64,000 bases of DNA from Acanthornis magna (taxonomy: Eukaryota; Chordata; Aves; Passeriformes; Acanthizidae). Both the position numbers and the translations under genes were made by a program. The stretch lies in the NCBI GenBank assembly GCA_036785705.1, contig JAWUZG010001160.1, positions 62,001-126,000 of the forward strand. The letters are read 5' to 3'. This document shows positions 48,473 to 62,324 of this stretch, piece after piece (the first letter of the stretch is position 1; each line of letters starts with the position of its first letter). The notes beneath the pieces were generated by a model, which was not told the origin of the DNA, did not search any database, and was given only the letters and a program-made list of their open reading frames with translations.

Positions 48473-51400
48473 GCACTCACACACCTACCATGGGCACCTG
48501 CCACAGCTCTCCGGCCATGAGAGACAGACGTGTGCTCTCAGGCACTCACAGCCATTCCAAGCTGACATCCCAGGGCCCTCTGATCTCATCAGGCACCGCT
48601 GCTATGTCACAGGCACTCCCTGCGCTTCCACGGGGCCGTCCCAGGGCTCTCGAGGCTCCTCAAGAACACTGAGGGCAAACACAACCCCAGCGGCTCCATA
48701 GGGACATGCCACGACTCTCCCATTTGACAAACCTCTCTGCACGCACATCACGGCCTTCAACAGGCTCTCAGGGCTGACAGCCCACGAGTCTCACGCTGCT
48801 AAGGTGCCGCCAGCTCACAGGCACTCACAGGGCCTCCATGGGGACATCCCTGCACCCTCCATCCTCCTCAAGAGCTGGCAAGTCCCTGACACTCACACTT
48901 GCCCCCAGGGCACACTCCAGCCATCTCCAGGCTGCCAAAGAGCCAGCAGGTCACATCTTGGCACAGGAACTCCCTGGGGACACGCCAGAGCTATCCAGCT
49001 TTCAAAAGAACACTGAGCTCACAGGCTGTCCCAGGACAGCCATAGGCACACGCCAGGAGTCCACACGCTGCCCAGAAGCCCTGGTGTCACAGGCACTCAA
49101 TCCCAGCACCTCGGTGCTGACATCCCAGGTGGCTCCACGCTGCTAAAGAGATGTGATGGCACAGGCACTTTTACATCACTCCAAGAATCATAGGAAAGCT
49201 ATCGGGAAAGAAAGATTTCATGGAAAAGCCACAGCACGACAAGCTTCCTTGCCAAGCTTCACTCTACTACTTACACCATGCTTAAAGCACAGCGAGGAAA
49301 AGCAACAAACAAAAATCCAGAGTCAATCAATCCAAAATGAAATCAAACCCAAATTATCTATGTCTGTCTGTCCGTGTTTCTGAGGCTGTGTCTCTAAAGA
49401 AGAGAAAGGGTCAGGATAAGAAGAACATGGCTCAAAGGCTCAAGAGCACTTCCCTTAGGAGCACTTCAACTTGAGCAACATTTCACTTGATAACTCAAAT
49501 TCAAATCAACAACTTAGGGCAGGAACAGCAGTTCAAAGCATTTCAACTGAACTGGACTTCAACTACACAACACTTCACTTAGAACTGAGCTGAAACCCAA
49601 GACCTCAGCAAAGGATCCACACAGGCCTTACCATAGCACTGCAGCAACTTTGAGACCTAACTTAGGGACAAACCTAAAGCACTTCTGAATCCACCAGAGC
49701 AGCCCCTCTCCCACATTGCAGAGAGCGCATGCACACCTGCACTCCCACAAGCACACAAAGAGGCTCTACGAGGCAAAATTCCCCTCCAAGCTACTGAAAT
49801 ACTCCTTTCACGTGCCTTGCCATCTTCTCTGCGGCCAAAGCCTGAGGCCTCCGGGAGCGGCAGGATCGGGGGCCCAGGAGCCATGCTCCTTCGCGGATGC
49901 CCCGAGTGCAGCAAACGGGACAGCTGCTGGCTGGCAGAGGCCCCACGCACAGGGACTTTGCTGCTCACCGCTGCTGCGGCCCAGCACAGCTGCCAGGGCC
50001 TCCTTTGGCACCCCTGCTTACAGGGCCCCAAGGCATGGCCTTTAGTCACAACAAGCCTTCAGCCTGGCCCCACTTCTCATCGGCAGCTTTCCCTGAACGC
50101 GGGACAACACCAATGTGATGCCATCCAGGCAAAAACAAATTTCAAAGTCTGTTCAACAAGCAAAAAAAGCAGGAGCACCTTAGAACACAGCACTTCCTGG
50201 CAGCACACAGAGTTTCTCAGAAGCTCCACAGCATCTCAGCCCCGCTGCATTCGTCAAGGCCAAGGCCTCAGCAGCATTTCTCATATCATGCTGCAGCCTG
50301 AAAAAAGGGCAGCGGGGGATGCACCAGCACAAGCAGGGACATCACACCTGCCCACAGGCTCCCCATGCTCACATCCCATGGCATCCCGGGGCTCTCTCAG
50401 CTTCCAAAGACCTCTGAGGTCACGGGCTCTCACAGTGCCTCCATGGGGACATCCCACGTGTCTCTAAGTGCTAAGGAGCTCTTTTGCAACTGCCACTCCC
50501 TGGCCTTCCAGCGGGACATGCCAGGGCTCTCTCTATCTTCCTAAACAACACAAACAACAAGGGCAATGCCAGGGCCTGCAAGGTAACATCCCGGCAATCT
50601 GCACGCTGCTAAGGAGCCACGCTGTCACAGCAACTCACAGGGCATGGCCTGTGACATTCCCTCCATCTCCCTGCTGCTGCTGGACAGCTGTGATGTCACA
50701 GGCACTCACCTCTGGCCCCTGCAGCCATTCCAGGCCTTTCCATGCTGCCAAAGTGCTCTGATGTCACAGACACGCACTGTGGCTTCATGGCCACATGCCA
50801 AGGCTCTCCAGGCTGCAAAAGAGCCCTTTAGCCACAGGCACTTACACAGGTGCCATGGGCACATCTTAGTGCTCCCTCTGCTCATAGGAACCCCGAGGTC
50901 ACCAGATATCCTGGCAGCTCCGTGGCCACATCCCCAGGCTCTCCAGGCTGCTCAAGAGCTCTGATCTCACCTGCACTCACACAAGCTCCTCGGGGACATC
51001 TGTCGCTGCTGTGCTGGCAGATTCACACAAAGGCTCCCAGAGCAGCCTGGCCACTGAGTCACGAGGGCCAGAGAGCAGCCCTTGGCTTTCTCAACCCCTT
51101 CTCAGACACAGGAGCCTTGGCGGCGGCGGCATCCAATCCCAGCCTCACACTTAAAGCCAGTGCTTTAAGTAACTCTGTCCCGCAGCACTTACAAATGGCC
51201 CATCTGATCTATTCCTAGAAAAGCAGCTCTTCCCTAACACAAATGATTCGACACAAACAACTCAATCCCAATTACTGACCACTCCATAGAAAACCTAAAC
51301 CTACTCCTGGGAGCCTACACAGAGTACAATGGAGTGCACTCTATGAAAACAAGAGGACAGCAGTCCTATATTACAGCAAACAAAAAAACCCAATTCCCAA

Positions 51401-51935
51401 GTAGAGCTCCATGTAACTCACCACACCAACACTCCTGGGCAGCTCTCTCTCCCTTCACCACCAAGAGTGCCCTTGCTTGCTGTCCACTTCCCCAGCAGGA
51501 GCCCTCACACACTCCAAGGAGGAACATGCTACAAAAACCTCCCCTAGGAAAGGGGACTGACTGCACATTGACACTCTCAAGGGACTGACTGTCAGGCAGA
51601 TGCCTGCAACTCCCGGCAGCAGCTCAGCTGCCAAATCTTTGCCTCACTAGCAGCACCTTCATGCAGGCTTCCTTGCCAGAAGGACTTCCAGCAGAATTCA
51701 AGGCCAAAACAACACACGCTGGCCCTCTGAAAGACACCTGGAGACATTTGCAAATAGCACATGCTCCAAGTGCCTGCACCACGTTCCAAGGCAAAGCAGC
51801 CGGCCCAAAGCATCCTGCTACAACCTCCCAGGCGGCTCCCGACTGCTACAGAGCACTCAGCTCCAAAGCACTCCCAGGCCTTCCAGCCTCACAGCCCACA
51901 GGCCTACAGCCTTCTGCAGAGCCCTGAGCTCACCT
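48473..51935 (+). repeat. Array unit 15 (second half of dimer copy 2)
   Basis: It carries the three private variants of unit 13 at 50211, 50581 and 51601, each exactly 6,926 bases downstream of its partner. It differs from unit 13 by C at 50546 (CTAAACAACAC, an allele otherwise seen in unit 2), by GAAAACCTAA near 51291, and by lacking the unit-13 change at 42959. Confidence 0.95.
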
Positions 51936-54900
51936 GCACTCACACACCTACCATGGGCACCTGCCACAGCTCTCCGGCCATGAGAGACAGACGTGTGCTC
52001 TCAGGCACTCACAGCCATTCCAAGCTGACATCCCAGGGCCCTCTGATCTCATCAGGCACCGCTGCTATGTCACAGGCACTCCCTGCGCTTCCACGGGGCC
52101 GTCCCAGGGCTCTCGAGGCTCCTCAAGAACACTGAGGGCACACACAACCCCAGCGGCTCCATAGGGACATGCCACGACTCTCCCATTTGACAAACCTCTC
52201 TGCACGCACATCACGGCCTTCAACAGCCTCTCAGGGCTGACAGCCCACGAGTCTCACGCTGCTAAGGTGCCGCCAGCTCACAGGCACTCACAGGGCCTCC
52301 ATGGGGACATCCCTGCACCCTCCATCCTCCTCAAGAGCTGGCAAGTCCCTGACACTCACACTTGCCCCCAGGGCACACTCCAGCCATCTCCAGGCTGCCA
52401 AAGAGCCAGCAGGTCACATCTTGGCACAGGAACTCCCTGGGGACACGCCAGAGCTATCCAGCTTTCAAAAGAACACTGAGCTCACAGGCTGTCCCAGGAC
52501 AGCCATAGGCACACGCCAGGAGTCCACACGCTGCCCAGAAGCCCTGGTGTCACAGGCACTCAATCCCAGCACCTCGGTGCTGACATCCCAGGTGGCTCCA
52601 CGCTGCTAAAGAGATGTGATGGCACAGGCACTTTTACATCACTCCAAGAATCATAGGAAAGCTATCGGGAAAGAAAGATTTCATGGAAAAGCCACAGCAC
52701 GACAAGCTTCCTTGCCAAGCTTCACTCTACTACTTACACCATGCTTAAAGCACAGCGAGGAAAAGCAACAAACAAAAATCCAGAGTCAATCAATCCAAAA
52801 TGAAATCAAACCCAAATGATCTCTGTCTGTCTGTCCGTGTTTCTGAGGCTGTGTCTCTAAAGAAGAGAAAGGGTCAGGATAAGAAGAACATGGCTCAAAG
52901 GCTCAAGAGCACTTCCCTTAGGAGCACTTCAACTTGAGCAACATTTCACTTGATAACTCAAATTCAAATCAACAACTTAGGGCAGGAACAGCAGTTCAAA
53001 GCATTTCAACTGAACTGGACTTCAACTACACAACACTTCACTTAGAACTGAGCTGAAACCCAAGACCTCAGCAAAGGATCCACACAGGCCTTACCATAGC
53101 ACTGCAGCAACTTTGAGACCTAACTTAGGGACAAACCTAAAGCACTTCTGAATCCACCAGAGCAGCCCCTCTCCCACATTGCAGAGAGCGCATGCACACC
53201 TGCACTCCCACAAGCACACAAAGAGGCTCTACGAGGCAAAATTCCCCTCCAAGCTACTGAAATACTCCTTTCACGTGCCTTGCCATCTTCTCTGCGGCCA
53301 AAGCCTGAGGCCTCCGGGAGCGGCAGGATCGGGGGCCCAGGAGCCATGCTCCTTCGCGGATGCCCCGAGTGCAGCAAACGGGACAGCTGCTGGCTGGCAG
53401 AGGCCCCACGCACAGGGACTTTGCTGCTCACCGCTGCTGTGGCCCAGCACAGCTGCCAGGGCCTCCTTTGGCACCCCTGCTTACAGGGCCCCAAGGCATG
53501 GCCTTTAGTCACAACAAGCCTTCAGCCTGGCCCCACTTCTCATCGGCAGCTTTCCCTGAACGCGGGACAACACCAATGTGATGCCATCCAGGCAAAAACA
53601 AATTTCAAAGTCTGTTCAACAAGCAAAAAAAGCAGGAGCACCTTAGAACACAGCACTTCCTGGCAGCACACAGCGTTTCTCAGAAGCTCCACAGCATCTC
53701 AGCCCCGCTGCATTCGTCAAGGCCAAGGCCTCAGCAGCATTTCTCATATCATGCTGCAGCCTGAAAAAAGGGCAGCGGGGGATGCACCAGCACAAGCAGG
53801 GACATCACACCTGCCCACAGGCTCCCCATGCTCACATCCCATGGCATCCCGGGGCTCTCTCAGCTTCCAAAGACCTCTGAGGTCACGGGCTCTCACAGTG
53901 CCTCCATGGGGACATCCCACGTGTCTCTAAGTGCTAAGGAGCTCTTTTGCAACTGCCACTCCCTGGCCTTCCAGCGGGACATGCCAGGGCTCTCTCTATC
54001 TTCCTAAAGAACACAAACAACAAGGGCAATGCCAGGGCCTGCAGGGTAACATCCCGGCAATCTGCACGCTGCTAAGGAGCCACGCTGTCACAGCAACTCA
54101 CAGGGCATGGCCTGTGACATTCCCTCCATCTCCCTGCTGCTGCTGGACAGCTCTGATGTCACAGGCACTCACCTCTGGCCCCTGCAGCCATTCCAGGCCT
54201 TTCCATGCTGCCAAAGCGCTCTGATGTCACAGACACGCACTGTGGCTTCATGGCCACATGCCAAGGCTCTCCAGGCTGCAAAAGAGCCCTTTAGCCACAG
54301 GCACTTACACAGGTGCCATGGGCACATCTTAGTGCTCCCTCTGCTCATAGGAACCCCGAGGTCACCAGATATCCTGGCAGCTCCGTGGCCACATCCCCAG
54401 GCTCTCCAGGCTGCTCAAGAGCTCTGATCTCACCTGCACTCACACAAGCTCCTCGGGGACATCTGTCGCTGCTGTGCTGGCAGATTCACACAAAGGCTCC
54501 CAGAGCAGCCTGGCCACTGAGTCACGAGGGCCAGAGAGCAGCCCTTGGCTTTCTCAACTCCTTCTCAGACACAGGAGCCTTGGCGGCGGCTGCATCCAAT
54601 CCCAGCCTCACACTTAAAGCCAGTGCTTTAAGTAACTCTGTCCCGCAGCACTTACAAATGGCCCATCTGATCTATTCCTAGAAAAGCAGCTCTTCCCTAA
54701 CACAAATGATTCGACACAAACAACTCAATCCCAATTACTGACCACTCCATAGAAAAGCTAAACCTACTCCTGGGAGGCTACACAGAGTACAATGGAGTGC
54801 ACTCTATGAAAACAAGAGGACAGCAGTCCTATATTACAGCAAACAAAAAAACCCAATTCCCAAGTAGAGCTCCATGTAACTCACCACACCAACACTCCTG

Positions 54901-55398
54901 GGCAGCTCTCTCTCCCTTCACCACCAAGAGTGCCCTTGCTTGCTGTCCACTTCCCCAGCAGGAGCCCTCACACACTCCAAGGAGGAACATGCTACAAAAA
55001 CCTCCCCTAGGAAAGGGGACTGACTGCACATTGACACTCTCAAGGGACTGACTGTCAGGCAGACGCCTGCAACTCCCGGCAGCAGCTCAGCTGCCAAATC
55101 TTTGCCTCACTAGCAGCACCTTCATGCAGGCTTCCTTGCCAGAAGGACTTCCAGCAGAATTCAAGGCCAAAACAACACACGCTGGCCCTCTGAAAGACAC
55201 CTGGAGACATTTGCAAATAGCACATGCTCCAAGTGCCTGCACCACGTTCCAAGGCAAAGCAGCCGGCCCAAAGCATCCTGCTACAACCTCCCAGGCGGCT
55301 CCCGACTGCTACAGAGCACTCAGCTCCAAAGCACTCCCAGGCCTTCCAGCCTCACAGCCCACAGGCCTACAGCCTTCTGCAGAGCCCTGAGCTCACCT
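51936..55398 (+). repeat. Array unit 16 (mosaic)
   Basis: The left half matches units 12 and 14 (TGATCTCTG near 52816). The stretch about 54147-54600 returns to the early allele set (GACAGCTCTGATG, AAAGCGCTC, CAACTCCTTCTC, GGCGGCTGCATCC), but A in CTGGCAGC near 54378 and AACAAGAGGACAG near 54811 remain late-type. A private T at 53440 (GCTGCTGTGGCC) destroys a CpG. Confidence 0.95.
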
Positions 55399-58300
55399 GC
55401 ACTCACACACCTACCATGGGCACCTGCCACAGCTCTCCGGCCATGAGAGACAGACGTGTGCTCTCAGGCACTCACAGCCATTCCAAGCTGACATCCCAGG
55501 GCCCTCTGATCTCATCAGGCACCGCTGCTATGTCACAGGCACTCCCTGCGCTTCCACGGGGCCGTCCCAGGGCTCTCGAGGCTCCTCAAGAACACTGAGG
55601 GCAAACACAACCCCAGCGGCTCCATAGGGACATGCCACGACTCTCCCATTTGACAAACCTCTCTGCACGCACATCACGGCCTTCAACAGCCTCTCAGGGC
55701 TGACAGCCCACGAGTCTCACGCTGCTAAGGTGCCGCCAGCTCACAGGCACTCACAGGGCCTCCATGGGGACATCCCTGCACCCTCCATCCTCCTCAAGAG
55801 CTGGCAAGTCCCTGACACTCACACTTGCCCCCTGGGCACACTCCAGCCATCTCCAGGCTGCCAAAGAGCCAGCAGGTCCCATCTTGGCACAGGAACTCCC
55901 TGGGGACACGCCAGAGCTATCCAGCTTTCAAAAGAACACTGAGCTCACAGGCCGTCCCAGGACAGCCATAGGCACACGCCAGGAGTCCACACGCTGCCCA
56001 GAAGCCCTGGTGTCACAGGCACTCAATCCCAGCACCTCGGTGCTGACATCCCAGGTGGCTCCACGCTGCTAAAGAGATGTGATGGCACAGGCACTTGCAC
56101 ATCACTCCAAGAATCATAGGAAAGCTATCGGGAAAGAAAGATTTCATGGAAAAGCCACAGCACGACAAGCTTCCTTGCCAAGCTTCACTCTACTACTTAC
56201 ACCATGCTTAAAGCACAGCGAGGAAAAGCAACAAACAAAAATCCAGAGTCAATCAATCCAAAATGAAATCAAACCCAAATGATCTCTGTCTGTCTGTCCG
56301 TGTTTCTGAGGCTGTGTCTCTAAAGAAGAGAAAGGGTCAGGATAAGAAGAACATGGCTCAAAGGCTCAAGAGCACTTCCCTTAGGAGCACTTCAACTTGA
56401 GCAACATTTCACTTGATAACTCAAATTCAAATCAACAACTTAGGGCAGGAACAGCAGTTCAAAGCATTTCAACTGAACTGGACTTCAACTACACAACACT
56501 TCACTTAGAACTGAGCTGAAACCCAAGACCTCAGCAAAGGATCCACACAGGCCTTACCATAGCACTGCAGCAACTTTGAGACCTAACTTAGGGACAAACC
56601 TAAAGCACTTCTGAATCCACCAGAGCAGCCCCTCTCCCACATTGCAGAGAGCGCATGCACACCTGCACTCCCACAAGCACACAAAGAGGCTCTAGGAGGC
56701 AAAATTCCCCTCCAAGCTACTGAAATACTCCTTTCACGTGCCTTGCCATCTTCTCTGCGGCCAAAGCCTGAGGCCTCCGGGAGCGGCAGGATCGGGGGCC
56801 CAGGAGCCATGCTCCTTCGCGGATGCCCCGAGTGCAGCAAACGGGACAGCTGCTGGCTGGCAGAGGCCCCACGCACAGGGACTTTGCTGCTCACCGCTGC
56901 TGCGGCCCAGCACAGCTGCCAGGGCCTCCTTTGGCACCCCTGCTTACAGGGCCCCAAGGCATGGCCTTTAGTCACAACAAGCCTTCAGCCTGGCCCCACT
57001 TCTCATCGGCAGCTTTCCCTGAACGCGGGACAACACCAATGTGATGCCATCCAGGCAAAAACAAATTTCAAAGTCTGTTCAACAAGCAAAAAAAGCAGGA
57101 GCACCTTAGAACACAGCACTTCCTGGCAGCACACAGCGTTTCTCAGAAGCTCCACAGCACCTCAGCCCCGCTGCATTCGTCAAGGCCAAGGCCTCAGCAG
57201 CATTTCTCATATCATGCTGCAGCCTGAAAAAAGGGCAGCGGGGGATGCACCAGCACAAGCAGGGACATCACACCTGCCCACAGGCTCCCCATGCTCACAT
57301 CCCATGGCATCCCGGGGCTCTCTCAGCTTCCAAAGACCTCTGAGGTCACGGGCTCTCACAGTGCCTCCATGGGGACATCCCACGTGTCTCTAAGTGCTAA
57401 GGAGCTCTTTTGCAACTGCCACTCCCTGGCCTTCCAGCGGGACATGCCAGGGCTCTCTCTATCTTCCTAAAGAACACAAACAACAAGGGCAATGCCAGGG
57501 CCTGCAGGGTAACATCCCGGCAATCTGCACGCTGCTAAGGAGCCACGCTGTCACAGCAACTCACAGGGCATGGCCTGTGACATTCCCTCCATCTCCCTGC
57601 TGCTGCTGGACAGCTGTGATGTCACAGGCACTCACCTCTGGCCCCTGCAGCCATTCCAGGCCTTTCCATGCTGCCAAAGTGCTCTGATGTCACAGACACG
57701 CACTGTGGCTTCATGGCCACATGCCAAGGCTCTCCAGGCTGCAAAAGAGCCCTTTAGCCACAGGCACTTACACAGGTGCCATGGGCACATCTTAGTGCTC
57801 CCTCTGCTCATAGGAACCCCGAGGTCACCAGATATCCTGGCAGCTCCGTGGCCACATCCCCAGGCTCTCCAGGCTGCTCAAGAGCTCTGATCTCACCTGC
57901 ACTCACACAAGCTCCTCGGGGACATCTGTCGCTGCTGTGCTGGCAGATTCACACAAAGGCTCCCAGAGCAGCCTGGCCACTGAGTCACGAGGGCCAGAGA
58001 GCAGCCCTTGGCTTTCTCAACCCCTTCTCAGACACAGGAGCCTTGGCGGCGGCGGCATCCAATCCCAGCCTCACACTTAAAGCCAGTGCTTTAAGTAACT
58101 CTGTCCCGCAGCACTTACAAATGGCCCATCTGATCTATTCCTAGAAAAGCAGCTCTTCCCTAACACAAATGATTCGACACAAACAACTCAATCCCAATTA
58201 CTGACCACTCCATAGAAAAGCTAAACCTACTCCTGGGAGGCTACACAGAGTACAATGGAGTGCACTCTATGAAAACAAGAGGACAGCAGTCATATCTTAC

Positions 58301-58861
58301 AGCAAACAAAAAAACCCAATTCCCAAGTAGAGCTCCATGTAACTCACCACACCAACACTCCTGGGCAGCTCTCTCTCCCTTCACCACCAAGAGTGCCCTT
58401 GCTTGCTGTCCACTTCCCCAGCAGGAGCCCTCACACACTCCAAGGAGGAACATGCTACAAAAACCTCCCCTAGGAAAGGGGACTGACTGCACATTGACAC
58501 TCTCAAGGGACTGACTGTCAGGCAGACGCCTGCAACTCCCGGCAGCAGCTCAGCTGCCAAATCTTTGCCTCACTAGCAGCACCTTCATGCAGGCTTCCTT
58601 GCCAGAAGGACTTCCAGCAGAATTCAAGGCCAAAACAACACACGCTGGCCCTCTGAAAGACACCTGGAGACATTTGCAAATAGCACATGCTCCAAGTGCC
58701 TGCACCACGTTCCAAGGCAAAGCAGCCGGCCCAAAGCATCCTGCTACAACCTCCCAGGCGGCTCCCGACTGCTACAGAGCACTCAGCTCCAAAGCACTCC
58801 CAGGCCTTCCAGCCTCACAGCCCACAGGCCTACAGCCTTCTGCAGAGCCCTGAGCTCACCT
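55399..58861 (+). repeat. Array unit 17 (mosaic with unit 1-3 alleles)
   Basis: It carries alleles otherwise seen only at the left end of the window: GGTCCCATCTTGG near 55875 (units 2, 3), GGCCGTCCCAGG near 55951 (unit 3), CACTTGCACATC near 56095 (units 1, 2) and TCATATCTTAC near 58291 (unit 2). Between them it also has CTAGGAGGC near 56692, and late alleles such as GCTGTGATG near 57613 and AAAGTGCTC near 57677. Confidence 0.95.
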
Positions 58862-61800
58862 GCACTCACACACCTACCATGGGCACCTGCCACAGCTCTC
58901 CGGCCATGAGAGACAGACGTGTGCTCTCAGGCACTCACAGCCATTCCAAGCTGACATCCCAGGGCCCTCTGATCTCATCAGGCACCGCTGCTATGTCACA
59001 GGCACTCCCTGCGCTTCCACGGGGCCGTCCCAGGGCTCTCGAGGCTCCTCAAGAACACTGAGGGCACACACAACCCCAGCGGCTCCATAGGGACATGCCA
59101 CGACTCTCCCATTTGACAAACCTCTCTGCACGCACATCACGGCCTTCAACAGGCTCTCAGGGCTGACAGCCCACGAGTCTCACGCTGCTAAGGTGCCGCC
59201 AGCTCACAGGCACTCACAGGGCCTCCATGGGGACATCCCTGCACCCTCCATCCTCCTCAAGAGCTGGCAAGTCCCTGACACTCACACTTGCCCCCAGGGC
59301 ACACTCCAGCCATCTCCAGACTGCCAAAGAGCCAGCAGGTCACATCTTGGCACAGGAACTCCCTGGGGACACGCCAGAGCTATCCAGCTTTCAAAAGAAC
59401 ACTGAGCTCACAGGCTGTCCCAGGACAGCCATAGGCACACGCCAGGAGTCCACACGCTGCCCAGAAGCCCTGGTGTCACAGGCACTCAATCCCAGCACCT
59501 CGGTGCTGACATCCCAGGTGGCTCCACGCTGCTAAAGAGATGTGATGGCACAGGCACTTTTACATCACTCCAAGAATCATAGGAAAGCTATCGGGAAAGA
59601 AAGATTTCATGGAAAAGCCACAGCACGACAAGCTTCCTTGCCAAGCTTCACTCTACTACTTACACCATGCTTAAAGCACAGCGAGGAAAAGCAACAAACA
59701 AAAATCCAGAGTCAATCAATCCAAAATGAAATCAAACCCAAATGATCTCTGTCTGTCTGTCCGTGTTTCTGAGGCTGTGTCTCTAAAGAAGAGAAAGGGT
59801 CAGGATAAGAAGAACATGGCTCAAAGGCTCAAGAGCACTTCCCTTAGGAGCACTTCAACTTGAGCAACATTTCACTTGATAACTCAAATTCAAATCAACA
59901 ACTTAGGGCAGGAACAGCAGTTCAAAGCATTTCAACTGAACTGGACTTCAACTACACAACACTTCACTTAGAACTGAGCTGAAACCCAAGACCTCAGCAA
60001 AGGATCCACACAGGCCTTACCATAACACTGCAGCAACTTTGAGACCTAACTTAGGGACAAACCTAAAGCACTTCTGAATCCACCAGAGCAGCCCCTCTCC
60101 CACATTGCAGAGAGCGCATGCACACCTGCACTCCCACAAGCACACAAAGAGGCTCTACGAGGCAAAATTCCCCTCCAAGCTACTGAAATACTCCTTTCAC
60201 GTGCCTTGCCATCTTCTCTGCGGCCAAAGCCTGAGGCCTCCGGGAGCGGCAGGATCGGGGGCCCAGGAGCCATGCTCCTTCGCGGATGCCCCGAGTGCAG
60301 CAAACGGGACAGCTGCTGGCTGGCAGAGGCCCCACGCACAGGGACTTTGCTGCTCACCGCTGCTGCGGCCCAGCACAGCTGCCAGGGCCTCCTTTGGCAC
60401 CCCTGCTTACAGGGCCCCAAGGCATGGCCTTTAGTCACAACAAGCCTTCAGCCTGGCCCCACTTCTCATCGGCAGCTTTCCCTGAACGCGGGACAACACC
60501 AATGTGATGCCATCCAGGCAAAAACAAATTTCAAAGTCTGTTCAACAAGCAAAAAAAGCAGGAGCACCTTAGAACACAGCACTTCCTGGCAGCACACAGC
60601 GTTTCTCAGAAGCTCCACAGCATCTCAGCCCCGCTGCATTCGTCAAGGCCAAGGCCTCAGCAGCATTTCTCATATCATGCTGCAGCCTGAAAAAAGGGCA
60701 GCGGGGGATGCACCAGCACAAGCAGGGACATCACACCTGCCCACAGGCTCCCCATGCTCACATCCCATGGCATCCCGGGGCTCTCTCAGCTTCCAAAGAC
60801 CTCTGAGGTCACGGGCTCTCACAGTGCCTCCATGGGGACATCCCACGTGTCTCTAAGTGCTAAGGAGCTCTTTTGCAACTGCCACTCCCTGGCCTTCCAG
60901 CGGGACATGCCAGGGCTCTCTCTATCTTCCTAAAGAACACAAACAACAAGGGCAATGCCAGGGCCTGCAGGGTAACATCCCGGCAATCTGCACGCTGCTA
61001 AGGAGCCACGCTGTCACAGCAACTCACAGGGCATGGCCTGTGACATTCCCTCCATCTCCCTGCTGCTGCTGGACAGCTGTGATGTCACAGGCACTCACCT
61101 CTGGCCCCTGCAGCCATTCCAGGCCTTTCCATGCTGCCAAAGCGCTCTGATGTCACAGACACGCACTGTGGCTTCATGGCCACATGCCAAGGCTCTCCAG
61201 GCTGCAAAAGAGCCCTTTAGCCACAGGCACTTACACAGGTGCCATGGGCACATCTTAGTGCTCCCTCTGCTCATAGGAACCCCGAGGTCACCAGATATCC
61301 TGGCAGCTCCGTGGCCACATCCCCAGGCTCTCCAGGCTGCTCAAGAGCTCTGATCTCACCTGCACTCACACAAGCTCCTCGGGGACATCTGTCGCTGCTG
61401 TGCTGGCAGATTCACACAAAGGCTCCCAGAGCAGCCTGGCCACTGAGTCACGAGGGCCAGAGAGCAGCCCTTGGCTTTCTCAACTCCTTCTCAGACACAG
61501 GAGCCTTGGCGGCGGCTGCATCCAATCCCAGCCTCACACTTAAAGCCAGTGCTTTAAGTAACTCTGTCCCGCAGCACTTACAAATGGCCCATCTGATCTA
61601 TTCCTAGAAAAGCAGGTCTTCCCTAACACAAATGATTCGACACAAACAACTCAATCCCAATTACTGACCACTCCATAGAAAACCTAAACCTACTCCTGGG
61701 AGGCTACACAGAGTACAATGGAGTGCACTCTATGAAAACAAGAGGACAGCAGTCCTATATTACAGCAAACAAAAAAACCCAATTCCCAAGTAGAGCTCCA

Positions 61801-62324
61801 TGTAACTCACCACACCAACACTCCTGGGCAGCTCTCTCTCCCTTCACCACCAAGAGTGCCCTTGCTTGCTGTCCACTTCCCCAGCAGGAGCCCTCACACA
61901 CTCCAAGGAGGAACACGCTTGAAAAACCTCCCCTAGGAAAGGGGACTGACTGCACATTGACACTCTCAAGGGACTGACTGTCAGGCAGACGCCTGCAACT
62001 CCCGGCAGCAGCTCAGCTGCCAAATCTTTGCCTCACTAGCAGCACCTTCATGCAGGCTTCCTTGCCAGAAGGACTTCCAGCAGAATTCAAGGCCAAAACA
62101 ACACACGCTGGCCCTCTGAAAGACACCTGGAGACATTTGCAAATAGCACATGTTCCAAGTGCCTGCACCACGTTCCAAGGCAAAGCAGCCGGCCCAAAGC
62201 ATCCTGCTACAACCTCCCAGGCGGCTCCCGACTGCTACAGAGCACTCAGCTCCAAAGCACTCCCAGGCCTTCCAGCCTCACAGCCCACAGGCCTACAGCC
62301 TTCTGCAGAGCCCTGAGCTCACCT
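58862..62324 (+). repeat. Array unit 18
   Basis: Private changes are CTCCAGACTGCC near 59314, CCATAACACTG near 60021, ACACGCTTGAAAAA near 61914 and CATGTTCCAAG near 62150. The first part is late-type. Near 61485-61515 it has early CAACTCCTTC and GGCGGCTGC alleles, as in unit 16. The CACGCTTG tract near 61914 resembles the early CACGCTAG form, so this is another mosaic. Confidence 0.95.

Larger units (their letters stand above)
38084..51935 (+). repeat. Dimeric higher-order repeat, two copies of 6,926 bp (units 12-13 and 14-15)
   Basis: Four private variants recur at exactly 6,926-base spacing: 39878 and 46804 (units 12, 14); 43285 and 50211, 43655 and 50581, 44675 and 51601 (units 13, 15). 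Each is absent from the neighbouring unit at 3,463 spacing. The array was therefore duplicated here two units at a time, after those variants arose. A few later differences separate the dimer copies (for example 42959, 46877 and 50546). Confidence 0.9.
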
